From NCBI RefSeq assembly GCF_037974355.1, contig NZ_CP150235.1:3658001-3722000 (forward strand): a stretch of DNA of 64,000 nt. Direction: 5' to 3'. Below, piece by piece: positions 1 to 11,101 of this stretch. The first letter of the stretch is position 1. Each line of letters starts with the position of its first letter. The notes below the pieces were generated by a model. It was not told the DNA's origin, searched no databases, and worked only from the letters and a program-made list of their open reading frames with translations. This DNA comes from Paenibacillus sp. FSL R5-0517 (lineage in GTDB: Bacteria; Bacillota; Bacilli; Paenibacillales; Paenibacillaceae). Both the position numbers and the translations under genes were made by a program.

Positions 1-2551
1 AGCGCTGGTTGATCAGGAACTGCTCGATGATCCCCACTGGAATACCAACACGATCGATGAACTGAAGAATCACGGTATGCCTGAAGAGACCCCCGTCTGG
101 TTCCGCAGGACACGTGTGGAATGCGAGGAATGGTGGTTTGCTACATCATTTGAACTGCCTGAAGAATCGGTGGGAGGCCGACTCTCCTTGCAATTCGACG
201 GGATCGACTACTCGGGCACCGTATTTTTTAATGGCGCATCACTGGGACATCATCAGGGCATGTTTGGCGGCCCAATTCATGATATTACAGACTTGGTTCG
301 ACATGATAAATCCAATGTGGTTGTTGTTCGACTGGACCCTGCACCTCAAAGTTGGAACGGCCTGATGAAGCCCAGTCCGGGCTTTGGCTGGCATTATGGA
401 CACCTGATTTCACTCGGCATCTGGAAGGATGTACGGGTGGTGGCCGAACCGGACATCGCTTTGCTTGATCCGTATGTTGTAACCCTGTCCCACACCTCGG
501 ATGAAGCTGTGCTTCACTTGGAGTTTACGACGGAGAGCAGTCTCATTGAGCAAGTGAAATTAACCATCAAAGGCTGTATCCGGTCGAAGAAATCGAAAAC
601 GGTTGTGGGTTCATTTGACCCCGATAACCAGACATTTTGCCAAAGGGATACCCATTTTACGTATTCCATTGAAGTGCCCTATGGTCGCAGCAAATTCAGT
701 ACCGCAATCAGACTGACTGATCCCGAGGTTTGGTGGCCGACGGGTTACGGGGAACAGCCTCTCTATGAGCTTGTGTTATCTGGATCCAATTCTGGGCCCA
801 TTAACGTTGGAGAAGCTCACACGACTTTTGGCATCCGTACGATTGAAATGCGTCCTCTGAACGATGCAGTACCGGAAACGGAATATCGCTGGCAGTTTGT
901 CATCAATGGCGAGCCAATGTTCATCAAAGGCGCGAACTGGTGTTGGCCTGATGCCATGCTTGACCATCAGAATGGGCAGTATGAACGGCTGCTGGAGCTC
1001 GCCCGCAGGGGAAATGTGCAGATGCTCCGGGCCTGGGGAGGCGGCTTGGTGGAAAGTGAAGAATTTTATAATCTGTGTGATGAAAAAGGCATTATGGTCT
1101 ATCAGGAATTCCCGCTCTGCTGGGGTCCACCCGATTCACCACTGACGGACCTTGGCGTTATTGACCGCCAGACCACAATTTCAGTAAAACGGCTCAGAAA
1201 CCACCCTTCCTTGATCATGTGGGGGGGAGGCAATGAGAACGGCAATCATGGCGGTGCAGATGAAGGATTATTTTTGGTCGGAAAAAGATGCCGTGGATAC
1301 GATCCATCCCGTCCGTTCCATCGAACCGATCCATGGGGCGGAAGTGTGCATAACTGGAACGTATATCACGGGGGTGAATCCCTGGATGAGGCAACGTTAG
1401 CGATGCCATCGGTGTTTTATGGCGAATTCGGCATTCCAAGTCAGACCAATGTTTCAAGCTGTCTGCGCTATATGCCGGAAGAAGCGTTGGCGTCATTTCC
1501 TCCAACGGAAGATAGCAGGGGTTGGAAAGCGCATTTTCACCAGTTCGGTCTGAAGGATATCATTAAAGTCATGCGCTACGCGGCGTACGGACCGATCCGC
1601 AACTGGCAGGACTACATCACGTATTCTCAAACCGCTCAAGGTGATGCGATTCGACTGACCGCTGATGTACAGAGGGCGGGAACAGGAAGAGATAAGAGCG
1701 GCTTCTGGTACTACAAATTCACGGATTGTTTTCCCGGACATTCGTGGGCGGTGGTCGATTATTACGGAACAGCCAAGCTTTCCTATTATCGTGCCAAACA
1801 GGCTTCACGTCCGCAAAATGCCTTCATCACCTGCACCAAACTGGATGCGTGGCAGCCAGATGAGATATTCCGCGCAGCACTGCATGTCGTGAACGATTCG
1901 CGTAACGCCCTTATCAATGCAGCTATCCAAGTCTCGATGTACGACAGTCAATTAAGCGAGGTGATGAAGTGGAATTATCCAGCGCTAACCGTGAAGACCG
2001 GGCTGGCGAGCTGCATCGATCAACTGGAAATCACGTTGCCGGAAGAATCAGCAATTCGGCCGTTCTTGATTGTCATCACGCTTCATGAAAGCAATGGAGA
2101 TCTTGTGTCCGATCAGTGGTATTGGTTCAATGCCCAGCCGAAGAGCCCAGAGCTGATCACGTTTGAGAGGGAGCACCGCCATCAAGCAAACGAATACCCT
2201 GGCGATGAGGCCAAGCAGGCATTTGCATTGTACGCCGAACTCTCCGATGCACCGCTGCATGAACTCCCGCGAACTACGCTTGAATGGTCTGTCGAGACCC
2301 AAGACCAGAGCGGTTTCATTGTCATTCGAAACATGGGAAACGTGCCTGCGATTCGAGTGATGATTCACCATTTTCCAGACGAGTGGAGTTGTTATCTGGA
2401 TGACAATGATTTTGGATTGCTTGCGGGAGAAGAGAGACGTATCCCGTTTGAAATCGGGCCTGACGTGATCCTGGACGGCATCACGGTAAGTGCCTGGAAT
2501 GCGTTTGAGATATCCCGAAGTGGCGTGCCCATCACAAGTAAATCGTGCTGA
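1..2551 (+). CDS. Beta-mannosidase-type glycoside hydrolase family 2 (5' end outside window)
   Basis: The reading frame is open from base 2 with no start, so the gene begins upstream; 849 codons are visible. The product should remove terminal beta-mannose (or a related sugar) from short oligosaccharides, probably in the cytoplasm since no export signal is seen, although the true N-terminus is missing. The visible part starts in the GH2 sugar-binding jelly roll, passes a beta-sandwich and reaches the TIM barrel. The GGGNENGN motif supplies the acid/base Glu (codon 1235-1237), and YGEFGIPS supplies the nucleophile Glu (1424-1426). Mannosidase-like landmarks are the RAWGGGLVES stretch and WWPTGYGEQPLY. 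The next gene starts 21 bases downstream, so they form one operon. Other GH2 specificities cannot be excluded. Confidence 0.87.
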   Translation, partial: ALVDQELLDDPHWNTNTIDELKNHGMPEETPVWFRRTRVECEEWWFATSFELPEESVGGRLSLQFDGIDYSGTVFFNGASLGHHQGMFGGPIHDITDLVRHDKSNVVVVRLDPAPQSWNGLMKPSPGFGWHYGHLISLGIWKDVRVVAEPDIALLDPYVVTLSHTSDEAVLHLEFTTESSLIEQVKLTIKGCIRSKKSKTVVGSFDPDNQTFCQRDTHFTYSIEVPYGRSKFSTAIRLTDPEVWWPTGYGEQPLYELVLSGSNSGPINVGEAHTTFGIRTIEMRPLNDAVPETEYRWQFVINGEPMFIKGANWCWPDAMLDHQNGQYERLLELARRGNVQMLRAWGGGLVESEEFYNLCDEKGIMVYQEFPLCWGPPDSPLTDLGVIDRQTTISVKRLRNHPSLIMWGGGNENGNHGGADEGLFLVGKRCRGYDPSRPFHRTDPWGGSVHNWNVYHGGESLDEATLAMPSVFYGEFGIPSQTNVSSCLRYMPEEALASFPPTEDSRGWKAHFHQFGLKDIIKVMRYAAYGPIRNWQDYITYSQTAQGDAIRLTADVQRAGTGRDKSGFWYYKFTDCFPGHSWAVVDYYGTAKLSYYRAKQASRPQNAFITCTKLDAWQPDEIFRAALHVVNDSRNALINAAIQVSMYDSQLSEVMKWNYPALTVKTGLASCIDQLEITLPEESAIRPFLIVITLHESNGDLVSDQWYWFNAQPKSPELITFEREHRHQANEYPGDEAKQAFALYAELSDAPLHELPRTTLEWSVETQDQSGFIVIRNMGNVPAIRVMIHHFPDEWSCYLDDNDFGLLAGEERRIPFEIGPDVILDGITVSAWNAFEISRSGVPITSKSC

Positions 2552-2572
2552 CTGACAGGAAGGAGCGACAAC

Positions 2573-5290
2573 ATGACATCCATGAAGAACATGGCGGAAA
2601 CGAAGGAGAAATCAGTATCTGACGAATGGTGTGCCAAGTGGATTACACGCCCGGTAGTCCAGCCTCATGACTGGATTTCATATCAGGCGGAAGTCATTCT
2701 CAGCGTGGAAGAAGGCGGTGCAGCATTTCTGTTCGGTTATCGTGACGAAGGCAATCACTGTGGTATTGAACTGCTTGAGCCTGAAGAAGATGCACAGCAG
2801 ACACACGTGTGCATATACCGCGTTGAAGAAGACGTACGCCAGGTTCTGGGGAAGATGGTTTTACCTGCACTGCACAAACTTCCTCAACGTTTATCACTCA
2901 AGATAAGTACGGAAGCCGGGGAATGGCAAGTATCCATCGATGAACATTACACGCATCGCTGCATGGCAGCAGCTTATGAAGGAACGATTGCATTCCGGAC
3001 GACTGACGGGCAAAAGGCAACCTTCCGTGATCTAAGGCTCAGCGGGAGTGATGGCCGCGTGCTGTACTCCAACCGCTTTTATGATCCGAAGACGACTCAT
3101 TTTACCACAGATACGATTAGCCCTTCGGGGAATGGGCTTGTGCTTGAGGAAAATATGCTGTCGATCTGTGAGGCACCCATTCCAGTTGACAGCCCTCTGT
3201 TTCGCAAACCATTTGAATTGCCATCGTCCGCAGTTGAAGCCAGATTGCGCATCTATTCGGTAGGTTGGTATGAGCTCTGCATCAACGGGAACCCGGCGGA
3301 CAACCGAGTTCTGGCTCCAGCCAATTCGCCGTATTCCCGCAGAATGCTCTATGACACCTATGACGTGACCCATCTGCTTCAAGACAACGATAACGTACTC
3401 GGCGTGTGGCTCGGGAATGGTTACCATTTCAATTATTCACGGTGGGGATGGAAATGGAATCAGGATAAAGCCTTTATCATGCAATTGGACCTCCAGTTTG
3501 AGGATGGCAGCAAGCGTACCATCATAACGGATGAATCTTGGTCATTCGCGTCAAGCCCGATACTTTCCAATGATATCTATGACGGAGAGTCCTATGATGC
3601 ACGAGAGGAGTACATCGGTTGGGATCAACCGGGATTTCTTGAAAACGGAAATTGGTCGAGGGCTGTAACTGCCGAACCACCTATCGGCAAGCTTGAAGCG
3701 AACATCCAACCTCCTGTTGTACCTCACAACCCGGTCGAGCCCATCGCTGTCTTCAGGCCAAGTCCGGGCGTGGGCGTATACGATTTTGGTCAGAACATGG
3801 CAGGGTGGGTTCGCATTCAGGTAACAGGAGCGGAAGGCAGTCAAGTGCGGCTGAGATACAGCGAGCTAGTCGATGAACAAGGCAACATTGATCCCTGGAC
3901 GAATCGAAATGCCAAAGCAACCGACACATACATTCTCCGTGGAGAGGCGGAAGAACGTTATGAACCTCGCTTTACGTATCACGGCTTCCGTTATGTGGAA
4001 GTCAGCGGTGAAACAGATCATCTCTCCATTCAGGCCATTCCCATTCATGCAGACGTAGAGCCGGCAGGCAGCTTTGAATGTTCAGATGAAGGGCTCAATC
4101 AGCTCTACAGTAATATTCGCTGGTCATACCTCAACAATCTGGTCAGCATACCCACGGACTGCTGTCAGCGAGATGAACGTACGCCTTGTCTCATGGATTC
4201 TGCTGTTGTTGAGGAAGCCGGCATGCACCATTTCAATATGCAGAATTATTATCGCAAATGGCTCGGAGATATTGAAGAAAGCATGACCAACCCGGACTGG
4301 AGCGGGGACAAAGTGTTTCTTCCTTGGCGTCTCTATCAGCATTATAACGATCTGGATATCTTGCTCCAGCGTTATCCTTCCATGAAAGCATATATTGACC
4401 ATCTGCATCAGGAGTGGCCAGACCATCAGGTGAAGGATGGCTTTGGGGACTGGTGTCCTCCCAATGATGATGGTTGGGAGAACTACTTCCACGAAGTCGA
4501 ACTGGTGAATACAAGTATTTACTACAAAATCACGTCCATTGTTGCCGAAACGGCGTTGATCCTGGACATGAGCGCAGATCATGAACATTATTCGACACTG
4601 GCTCGGGATATCAACCAGGCCTTTCATCGCCATTGGGACGTGGGGAACGGCGTTTACAGCAGCGGTTCCCAGACTGCTCAGCTGCTGCCGCTCGCTTTTG
4701 GCATGGTGCCGGTCAAAGAGCGGGCCTCAGCCGCAAAGCGGCTAGTGGAAGCTATTGAGGAACATGGCGGTCATCTTCATACCGGTATCTATGGCACCAG
4801 ATATCTGATTGACGTGCTGGCGGACTACGGATACATCGATGTTGCCTATGAGCTTCTGAGCAAGAAGGAATATCCCGGGTTCGGATACCAGATTGAGCGC
4901 GGAGCTACGACGCTCTGGGAGCAATGGAGCGAGAAAGGTGGCATGCATTCCCATGACCACGCCATGTTCGGGGGCATCAGTGTTTCTTTTTACACGCGAC
5001 TGGCTGGTATTAGGCCCGACTCTCCCGGTTACGAAAAAATATGGATTGAGCCGATGATCCCCTCGAAGTTGGAAAGGGTGAGCGCTTCGCTCAGGACGGC
5101 ACATGGACTCATTGCAGTAGCGTGGAAAAAAGACGAGGCAGGTCTTCATATGGAGGTGACGATCCCTGAAGGAACCACAGCCACGTTTGTCGTGCCTGCT
5201 GATATGGTAAATGCCGTGAATCTACGTCGTTCTCACACATTGAACCCGGGACAACACATCTTCTCCATCCCAATCCATACCATCCAATAA
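2573..5290 (+). CDS. Alpha-L-rhamnosidase, GH78
   Basis: This 905-residue protein should hydrolyse terminal alpha-L-rhamnose from plant or bacterial glycans. No signal peptide is visible, so it is probably cytoplasmic and acts on imported oligosaccharides. The order is an N-terminal beta domain (about 1-200), the rhamnosidase N domain with [12 protein letters not shown], a beta domain with [11 protein letters not shown], the (alpha/alpha)6 barrel and a C-terminal beta domain. The family motif DCCQRDER lies at residues 529-536. The usual GWTGD that follows is here TPCLMDS, which is divergent. The likely catalytic base is E783 in TLWEQWSE. The start has AAGGAG seven bases upstream. It sits between a mannosidase and fucI in one operon. 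Confidence 0.93.
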   Translation: MTSMKNMAETKEKSVSDEWCAKWITRPVVQPHDWISYQAEVILSVEEGGAAFLFGYRDEGNHCGIELLEPEEDAQQTHVCIYRVEEDVRQVLGKMVLPALHKLPQRLSLKISTEAGEWQVSIDEHYTHRCMAAAYEGTIAFRTTDGQKATFRDLRLSGSDGRVLYSNRFYDPKTTHFTTDTISPSGNGLVLEENMLSICEAPIPVDSPLFRKPFELPSSAVEARLRIYSVGWYELCINGNPADNRVLAPANSPYSRRMLYDTYDVTHLLQDNDNVLGVWLGNGYHFNYSRWGWKWNQDKAFIMQLDLQFEDGSKRTIITDESWSFASSPILSNDIYDGESYDAREEYIGWDQPGFLENGNWSRAVTAEPPIGKLEANIQPPVVPHNPVEPIAVFRPSPGVGVYDFGQNMAGWVRIQVTGAEGSQVRLRYSELVDEQGNIDPWTNRNAKATDTYILRGEAEERYEPRFTYHGFRYVEVSGETDHLSIQAIPIHADVEPAGSFECSDEGLNQLYSNIRWSYLNNLVSIPTDCCQRDERTPCLMDSAVVEEAGMHHFNMQNYYRKWLGDIEESMTNPDWSGDKVFLPWRLYQHYNDLDILLQRYPSMKAYIDHLHQEWPDHQVKDGFGDWCPPNDDGWENYFHEVELVNTSIYYKITSIVAETALILDMSADHEHYSTLARDINQAFHRHWDVGNGVYSSGSQTAQLLPLAFGMVPVKERASAAKRLVEAIEEHGGHLHTGIYGTRYLIDVLADYGYIDVAYELLSKKEYPGFGYQIERGATTLWEQWSEKGGMHSHDHAMFGGISVSFYTRLAGIRPDSPGYEKIWIEPMIPSKLERVSASLRTAHGLIAVAWKKDEAGLHMEVTIPEGTTATFVVPADMVNAVNLRRSHTLNPGQHIFSIPIHTIQ

Positions 5291-5315
5291 AATATGCAGA
5301 AAAGGGGAAATACAG

Positions 5316-7106
5316 ATGACGGATATGAAGCATCGTTATGAGAGCGGATTTCCAAAGATCGGCATTCGCCCCATCGTGGATCGCCGCAAGCTTGTAAAGG
5401 CTGCGCTGGCTGAAAGCACGATGGAACTGGCGCACGAAGCTGCTGCTGCGATTACCTCCGTTCTCCGAAACCCGGACGGCTCCCCGGTGCAGGTTGTCAT
5501 CTTTGATACATGCATCTCGGGAATGAGCGAAGCAGCCCGTTGTGCCGAGCAATTCAGAAAGAATGGTGTCGGAGTTCTGGTCACGGTAGCAAACGGTTGG
5601 TGTTATCCACTTGAAACGATGGAAACCGACCCAACCTTGCCGCACGCCGTCTGGGGATTCAATGGCACCGAACGGCCCGGTGCGGTCTACCTGGCCGCGC
5701 TGCATGCGGCGCATAACCAGAAAGGTCTGCCCATTTTCAAAATCTATGGCAGACATATTCAGGATCTGGAGGAACGCAAACTGCCAGAGGATGTCCGGGA
5801 TCAACTGGTCCGGTTCACCCGTGCAGGTCTGGCTGCTGCACTGCTGCGAGGAAAATCCTATCTGTCGATCGGTTCCGTCTCCATGGGCATCGCAGGTTGT
5901 ATTGTAGATGAAGATTTCTACCAGCGTTATCTGGGCATGCGTAACGCCTATGTGGATATGACTGAGGTTACGCGCAGGCTGGAGAAACATATCTATGACG
6001 AGCAGGAATTCCACTCAGCTATGGCTTGGGCCGATCTTCATTGCAAGGAAGGGCCTGATCCCAATCCGGAGTCGGTTCAAATTGATCCAGAGAGCAAAAA
6101 GGAGAACTGGAAAACTTCTATTCGCATGACGTTGATTGTGCGTGATCTGATGATTGGCAATCCCAAACTGGCCGAAATGGGATACGAAGAAGAGGCGTAT
6201 GGTTATAATGCCATTGCTTCCGGGTTTCAGGGACAGCGTGAATGGACCGATCACCTTCCCAGTGCAGATGTGCTGGAGGCGATTCTGTGCAGTTCATTCG
6301 ACTGGAATGGCACTCGCGAACCCTACATGGTCGCCACCGAGAACGACAATCTGAACGCCATCACCATGTTGTTCAATCACTATTTGTCGCATACTGCCCA
6401 GATTTTTGCGGATGTTCGTGCATTTTGGAGCCCGGAAGCTGTGAAACGCGTAACAGACTGGCAGCCGGATGGTCTGGCTGCGGCAGGGTTCATACATCTG
6501 ATCAATTCTGGACCAGCGGCGCTTGATGGAACGGGAGAGCAGCTTCGCGACGGTCAGCCCGTGATGAAGCCTCACTGGGAGATTGGTGAACAGGAAGTTC
6601 ATGCCTGTCTCAATGCAGTTAGCTGGCGACCAACCTATATGGACCAATTTGCAGGCGGAGGCTATTCTACCGATTATACAACCCGTGGGGGGATGCCCGT
6701 CACCATGGCACGCATTAACCTCATAGCCGGGCTGGGGCCGGTGCTTCAGCTTGCGGAAGGGTATACGTTGGAGCTGCCGGAGGACGTGCATCAACGACTG
6801 GATCTGCGAACGACGCCAACGTGGCCAACGACATGGTTTGTCCCGAATCGGGTAGCAGGTGATCCGATATTTGATGACGTCTACAGCGTTATGGAGGCCT
6901 GGGGTTCGAACCATTGTGCTGTAAGCTATGGCCATATCGGAGGTGACTTGATTACGCTTGCGAGCATACTCCGCATTCCGGTTAACATGCACAATGTTGA
7001 AGCACAGCGCATTTTTCGGCCTAGCGCCTGGTCAGCATTTGGCACAAAAGATCATGAGGGTGCAGACTATCGTGCTTGTGCTGCATATGGCCCTTTATAT
7101 GGCTAA
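5316..7106 (+). CDS. fucI: L-fucose isomerase
   Basis: FucI converts L-fucose to L-fuculose (and D-arabinose to D-ribulose) in the cytoplasm with Mn2+. The 596-residue protein follows the E. coli enzyme nearly end to end from memory: [11 protein letters not shown] at the N-terminus, [52 protein letters not shown], and a C-terminus ending [12 protein letters not shown]. The expected metal ligands are present as E342 (ATEND), D366 (FADVR) and H533 (WGSNH). The start has AAGGGGAAA upstream. No fuculokinase or fuculose-phosphate aldolase is in the window, so later steps must be encoded elsewhere. Placement after a GH78 gene suggests that the glycan also carries fucose. Confidence 0.97.
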   Translation: MTDMKHRYESGFPKIGIRPIVDRRKLVKAALAESTMELAHEAAAAITSVLRNPDGSPVQVVIFDTCISGMSEAARCAEQFRKNGVGVLVTVANGWCYPLETMETDPTLPHAVWGFNGTERPGAVYLAALHAAHNQKGLPIFKIYGRHIQDLEERKLPEDVRDQLVRFTRAGLAAALLRGKSYLSIGSVSMGIAGCIVDEDFYQRYLGMRNAYVDMTEVTRRLEKHIYDEQEFHSAMAWADLHCKEGPDPNPESVQIDPESKKENWKTSIRMTLIVRDLMIGNPKLAEMGYEEEAYGYNAIASGFQGQREWTDHLPSADVLEAILCSSFDWNGTREPYMVATENDNLNAITMLFNHYLSHTAQIFADVRAFWSPEAVKRVTDWQPDGLAAAGFIHLINSGPAALDGTGEQLRDGQPVMKPHWEIGEQEVHACLNAVSWRPTYMDQFAGGGYSTDYTTRGGMPVTMARINLIAGLGPVLQLAEGYTLELPEDVHQRLDLRTTPTWPTTWFVPNRVAGDPIFDDVYSVMEAWGSNHCAVSYGHIGGDLITLASILRIPVNMHNVEAQRIFRPSAWSAFGTKDHEGADYRACAAYGPLYG

Positions 7107-7183
7107 GCAGAGAGGATGACAGGATTGAGAATGCTTTGTGAATATGGACAGGTATTCATTCATGACTCGGAGGTTGCAGACAT

Positions 7184-9088
7184 ATGACGACTCATTTACA
7201 GCCTAAAGGGATTGGCAATATGGAGAAGTTCGACTTGCTTCCTGTATTAAAAGACGGCGTGCAGGTTCACTATGAAGGAAGCATCGACAAGCAGGGACGA
7301 AATGCAGACTGGGACTGGTGGCTTTATAAGGACAGAGAGGAGTGGGTCATTTTTGATTATTGCGGCCCAGGCTGCATCTATAATTTTGTCCAACACCGTT
7401 ATCCCGAAAGTCCGGAACCGACCTTTTCCTTTTATTTTGACGGCGAAGATACACCCCAATATGTGATCAAGGCCTCCGAATTCGGGAGTAAATTTCCTTT
7501 CGTAACTCCGCTGGCAGACGCTTATCTTGGCCCCGAGGACAATGGGCGCGGACCGATACGCGTTGTTCGAAGTTATGTCCCTATGCCCTTTGAGAAATCA
7601 TGCAGAATCACTTCGGATATTCAACTGAAAGGAGCTGCCAAAGGGCATGGCGGATGGGGCCATGTCGTTTATCATTCCTATGATGACTCTGATCAAATAT
7701 CTACGTTCACCGGAAAAGAAAACTATACCCCGCTGATTGAAATATGGTCTCGGGTTGGTGAAGATCCCAAACCAGCCGTAAAATGCAAATCCCGATATTA
7801 CGAAATGCTGACCGTTAAAGCAGGAGAGAAACGAACCATTCTGGAAGAGGTGGGTCAAGGCAGTATCTCCTCGATAAGCGCTGCATTCAATCCCCACTCC
7901 TTTTCATCCGAAGACCTGCAACACCTCTGGATCAAAGCAAGCTGGGATAAACATGAACAACCGGATATTTGGTGCCCCATAGGTGTATTCTTTGGCAACG
8001 AGCTTGGATTCAATCCTGTCGGTGTACTGTCGCATGGAAGAAGAGGGGACGGATTATTCTATAACTATTTCTCCATGCCGTACTGGGAGCATGCGGTAAT
8101 TGAACTGGTGAACAAAGGGAACCGTGGCGCCTTATTATCCGAATTACACATTGAATTTACAGCAGAGCGAAACGCGGTTTATGAGAAGGGTCGAACCGGT
8201 TATTTTCGCACATCGAAATATTATGAACGTTTGGCAACAGAAGGGTCTGACAGCATCATCGGTCAAATCAAGGGAAAAGGACATATGGTGGCTGGACACG
8301 TAACAGGCTTTACCCGTAAACCAGGTACTATCAGCTGTGAAGGCGATGTCCGTATCCACATTGACGGCAATGCGACACCACAAGTTGAAAGCGACGGTTC
8401 CGAGAGCTGGGTATGTTATGGTTGGGGATTTCCCACGCCGCCTGAATGTAATCCATCCAGCGCCTATGACGGAATCCCTGACAACCCATGGTCCATGGTC
8501 AGAATGTGCAGCGGTGACTGGTATCCGTTTCAGACGGAGCTTGTATTTGGTATCGAAGCAGGCGAGTATAACAACCAGTATCTCGAACATTCAGGCATTC
8601 TGTTCTACTATGGTGTGGACGAACCCGGAATGGTTCTGACGGACGAAATGGATATTGGCGATCCGATATCGGAGAGGAACCATGATTACAAAACAGAAGG
8701 CAGCCGCGGTTACTATACTCTGGATTCAGCTTATGAAGGCGACCAAGACGATATCATAATTCGTGATAGAGGTCATGAGACAGATGGTTATAGTGAATTC
8801 ACAATCCGTATCAGGGAGGACAACAGAGGCGTAAGACTGCGGCGGCGGTGTGATCAGATCACAGGCAGACAACGGGCCTTCGTTCATGTAGATGGGGTGA
8901 GAGTAACAGAAAGAACGTGGTACACGGCGGACCGAAATCCCTATAAACGATGGTTGGATGATGAGTTTGTAATCCCTGAATCCTATACCAGAGGAAAAAA
9001 GGAGCTGCATATTCGAGTCGAATTCATTCAGGACGGCGAGGCCAGAGCATGGAATGAATTCCGTTATTGGGTATATGCGATGAACTAG
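7184..9088 (+). CDS. DUF2961 protein, glycoside hydrolase family 172-like
   Basis: The 634-residue protein carries the DUF2961 fold, the founding domain of GH172, whose known members act on arabino- and fructofuranosides. Recognisable parts are the N-terminal KDGVQVHYEGSIDKQGRNAD, FDYCGPGCIYNFV (the GPG turn typical of the family), FSFYFDGEDTP, and GAAKGHGGWGHVVYHSY in the second jelly-roll half. Roughly 250 further residues form a C-terminal beta-rich region, so it is longer than minimal members. No signal peptide is visible. CGGAGG ends about ten bases before this ATG; a second in-frame ATG at 7220 is possible but has no better site. The 77-base gap to fucI suggests the same operon. Substrate is unknown; a furanoside in the same glycan is a reasonable guess. 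Confidence 0.82.
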   Translation: MTTHLQPKGIGNMEKFDLLPVLKDGVQVHYEGSIDKQGRNADWDWWLYKDREEWVIFDYCGPGCIYNFVQHRYPESPEPTFSFYFDGEDTPQYVIKASEFGSKFPFVTPLADAYLGPEDNGRGPIRVVRSYVPMPFEKSCRITSDIQLKGAAKGHGGWGHVVYHSYDDSDQISTFTGKENYTPLIEIWSRVGEDPKPAVKCKSRYYEMLTVKAGEKRTILEEVGQGSISSISAAFNPHSFSSEDLQHLWIKASWDKHEQPDIWCPIGVFFGNELGFNPVGVLSHGRRGDGLFYNYFSMPYWEHAVIELVNKGNRGALLSELHIEFTAERNAVYEKGRTGYFRTSKYYERLATEGSDSIIGQIKGKGHMVAGHVTGFTRKPGTISCEGDVRIHIDGNATPQVESDGSESWVCYGWGFPTPPECNPSSAYDGIPDNPWSMVRMCSGDWYPFQTELVFGIEAGEYNNQYLEHSGILFYYGVDEPGMVLTDEMDIGDPISERNHDYKTEGSRGYYTLDSAYEGDQDDIIIRDRGHETDGYSEFTIRIREDNRGVRLRRRCDQITGRQRAFVHVDGVRVTERTWYTADRNPYKRWLDDEFVIPESYTRGKKELHIRVEFIQDGEARAWNEFRYWVYAMN

Positions 9089-9100
9089 AGGAACGGAAAG

Positions 9101-9591
9101 ATGAGCTGGACGTTCGACTCTTTCACTCAGTTCCTAATCAAGAGTTCAAACAGACATTATTTGAGGGAACTACGGATATCCCTTATATGCTTGACGAACC
9201 TATTTAGAAGAAAAGCTGCGTTCGTAAATGGTTATGGTTTATCAAAAATGGTCTGGACCCGAATGGACAGCCGTATGTTATGGCAGTCACATTCCATCGT
9301 AGTGAAGTGGATGAACTGGCCATTAAGAGTCTTGGCGATTCCGTTCGGGATACAGCGCAGTATGATAACCTGAATCCGGATGGGCTAACACCTCAAGCAC
9401 TGACCGCCCCAGAAGGTGAAGGATATATGGATCAGAGTATTACGAGAGCCATTATTGCTCCAAGTGAAGCTGAAGCCAACACTGTATTTGACAAGATGCT
9501 GGAGGATATGAAGAAGGCTGGCGATGAGAAAGTGGAAGATATCATTAACGAGAAATATGCTCAGCGTATGGAACTGTGGTCTTCAAAATAA
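9101..9591 (+). pseudogene. Decayed C-terminal part of an extracellular sugar-binding protein
   Basis: No full-length gene survives. One frame gives LFHSVPNQEFKQTLFEGTTD, which resembles the late domain of LplA/LipO-type binding proteins, then meets a stop at about 9206-9210. Another frame from about 9210 to 9591 gives NGLDPNGQPYVMAVTF and a helical tail, KMLEDMKKAGDEKVEDI, typical of the C-terminus of such proteins. The last 103 codons (9280-9591) are intact and could be mistaken for a small gene. I infer a truncated and frameshifted lipoprotein component of a lost importer of the upstream glycan operon. The family assignment is from general shape only. Confidence 0.55.
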
Positions 9592-9615
9592 TTGGAAATA
9601 AACTTATAAATAAAA

Positions 9616-9646
9616 GTGTCCCGGGCGATTGCTCGGGGCGCTTTTT
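9616..9646 (+). terminator. Rho-independent terminator closing the first glycan operon
   Basis: An 11-base-pair stem (GTGTCCCGGGC with GCTCGGGGCGC, including G-U pairs) closes a four-base loop and is followed by five T. It lies 25 bases after the sugar-binding-protein remnant. Confidence 0.85.
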
Positions 9647-9763
9647 ATTTGTGGACGCATTTAATCATAAATCCGTACGAAGTGAGAGGTAATTCATAGA
9701 TCAATTAACAATTTCTTTGACTCTAATTGACTAAATCATTTCTTATCTGATGAACTAGTAAAA

Positions 9764-10508
9764 ATGCTACAGAAAGTGGGAACAACATCTATGATTCCAT
9801 TTGTATATGACCAGATTAACCATTGGGGAAAAGACGACGAGTTTTTCCTTGCCTTACCAAATATATTAAAAGTAGAGTCTATCGTTGACTTAGGCTGCGG
9901 AACAGGAAGATGGACGACTCATCTTGTTCAGTACGGTTATAAAATTACAGCTATTGATCCCCATGAAGAAGCAATTGAAGTAGCGAGAATTAAAGATAAT
10001 GCAGACAAAGTGAATTGGATTGTAGGAGATAGCTCAAATTTACAAATCAATACCAATGACGCGGTTATTATGACTGCCAATGTTGCACAGGTATTTCTTA
10101 CAGATGATAGTTGGAAGAAAGTAATCTCAGACGTATTTCGATCCCTAAACGTTGGCGGTCACTTTATTTTTGATATTAGAAACCCTTTGGCAAAAGTGTG
10201 GGAAGAGTGGGAGAAGGACGGGACGCCGGACTTAGCTAAAGATATGCGAAGTGGAGTACCCTCTTGAAATCTCTACAGAATATGAAGGGTTTGAGGGAGA
10301 TATCTATACTTTTTATGAAACTGTGAAAAATACAAAAACAGACGAAGTCCTAGTTCATGAAAAAATGCAGATCAGATTTCGAAATCAAGAAGAATTGGAT
10401 GAGTCGCTGAAACAAACAGGGTTTTCGGAAATTGAAACATATGGCGATTGGGAATTTGAACACGCAAATTCTAAAAATCGATCCTTTATTTTTCATTGTG
10501 TAAAATAG
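9764..10508 (+). pseudogene. SAM-dependent class I methyltransferase, frameshifted
   Basis: The N-terminal frame (9764-10267) encodes 167 residues with methyltransferase motif I VDLGCGTGRWT, an acidic motif II region (TAIDPHEEAIEVAR) and FRSLNVGGHFIFDIRNP. It stops just after DMRSGVPS. The C-terminal part continues in the frame one base later (to 10508) with TEYEGFEGDIYTFYETV and the tail IETYGDWEFEHANSKN. Removing one base near 10255-10257 would join them as RSGDPLEIS, which fits the family. It is therefore either a one-base insertion that broke the gene or a sequence error. A second ATG at 9791 may be the true start. The likely substrate is a small molecule. Confidence 0.75.
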
Positions 10509-10603
10509 AGTCATGCACAGAAATTAAAATCTTTAGCCTTTAGCTATGGTGTCAGACATTCCCAATCGTATATTTCAAGGCAACCGGATCAAGTTGCTAA
10601 ATT

Positions 10604-10948
10604 TCAACCGAATTCTTTACCGAAGTCCTCCATCTTTTCAAGAATTGGAAGTAACTTCATTCCCTTTTCTGTCAACGAGTACTCGACTCGTGGAGGAACT
10701 TCCGGATAAATATCACGTTGAATAACGCCATCATTCTCTAATTCCTTAAGTTGCTTGGTAAGTGAGCCTTGAGAAAGATCCCCAAGGAATTTTTTGATGT
10801 CCGAATAGCGACGTGTTTCATCTTTTAGATACCATAATATAAAATACTTCCATCGTCCGGAAAGAACATTTTGCGTAAAGGCTATCGCGTACATATCACT
10901 ATTTCCATCGATGAACTCTTGCTCAAATCCTTCATTACAAACCCGCAT
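10604..10948 (-). CDS. HxlR-family winged-helix regulator
   Basis: The protein has about 114 residues, the usual HxlR length. It starts MRVCNEGFEQEF and contains the family core LSGRWKYFILWYLKD, the recognition region GSLTKQLKELENDGVIQR and the wing PPRVEYSLTEKG. An in-frame ATG lies 72 bases upstream, but this start has AGGAG correctly spaced and fits the family, so I use it. HxlR proteins often sense electrophiles or quinones through a single N-terminal Cys; one is present at residue 4. It is transcribed away from the flavin monooxygenase and nitroreductase genes and probably controls them from the shared intergenic region. Confidence 0.9.
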   Translation of the reverse strand: MRVCNEGFEQEFIDGNSDMYAIAFTQNVLSGRWKYFILWYLKDETRRYSDIKKFLGDLSQGSLTKQLKELENDGVIQRDIYPEVPPRVEYSLTEKGMKLLPILEKMEDFGKEFG

Positions 10949-11101
10949 TGATATCACTCCTATTCTATAGGTACAGAAAGATGTACTATGTTCATTTATA
11001 TTGCCCTCTTTGCAAAACAAACGAACACACTTAAGATTGGGTCAACAACCAAGACAATTTAATTTTGTTTTATAACATAATATTATTTTTTAGTTATATA
11101 T

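Noticed and set aside
5109..6014. 301-codon open frame on the minus strand
   Set aside because: It lies opposite fucI and the end of the GH78 gene, has no ribosome-binding site and no recognisable motif; it is a shadow of a GC-biased coding strand.
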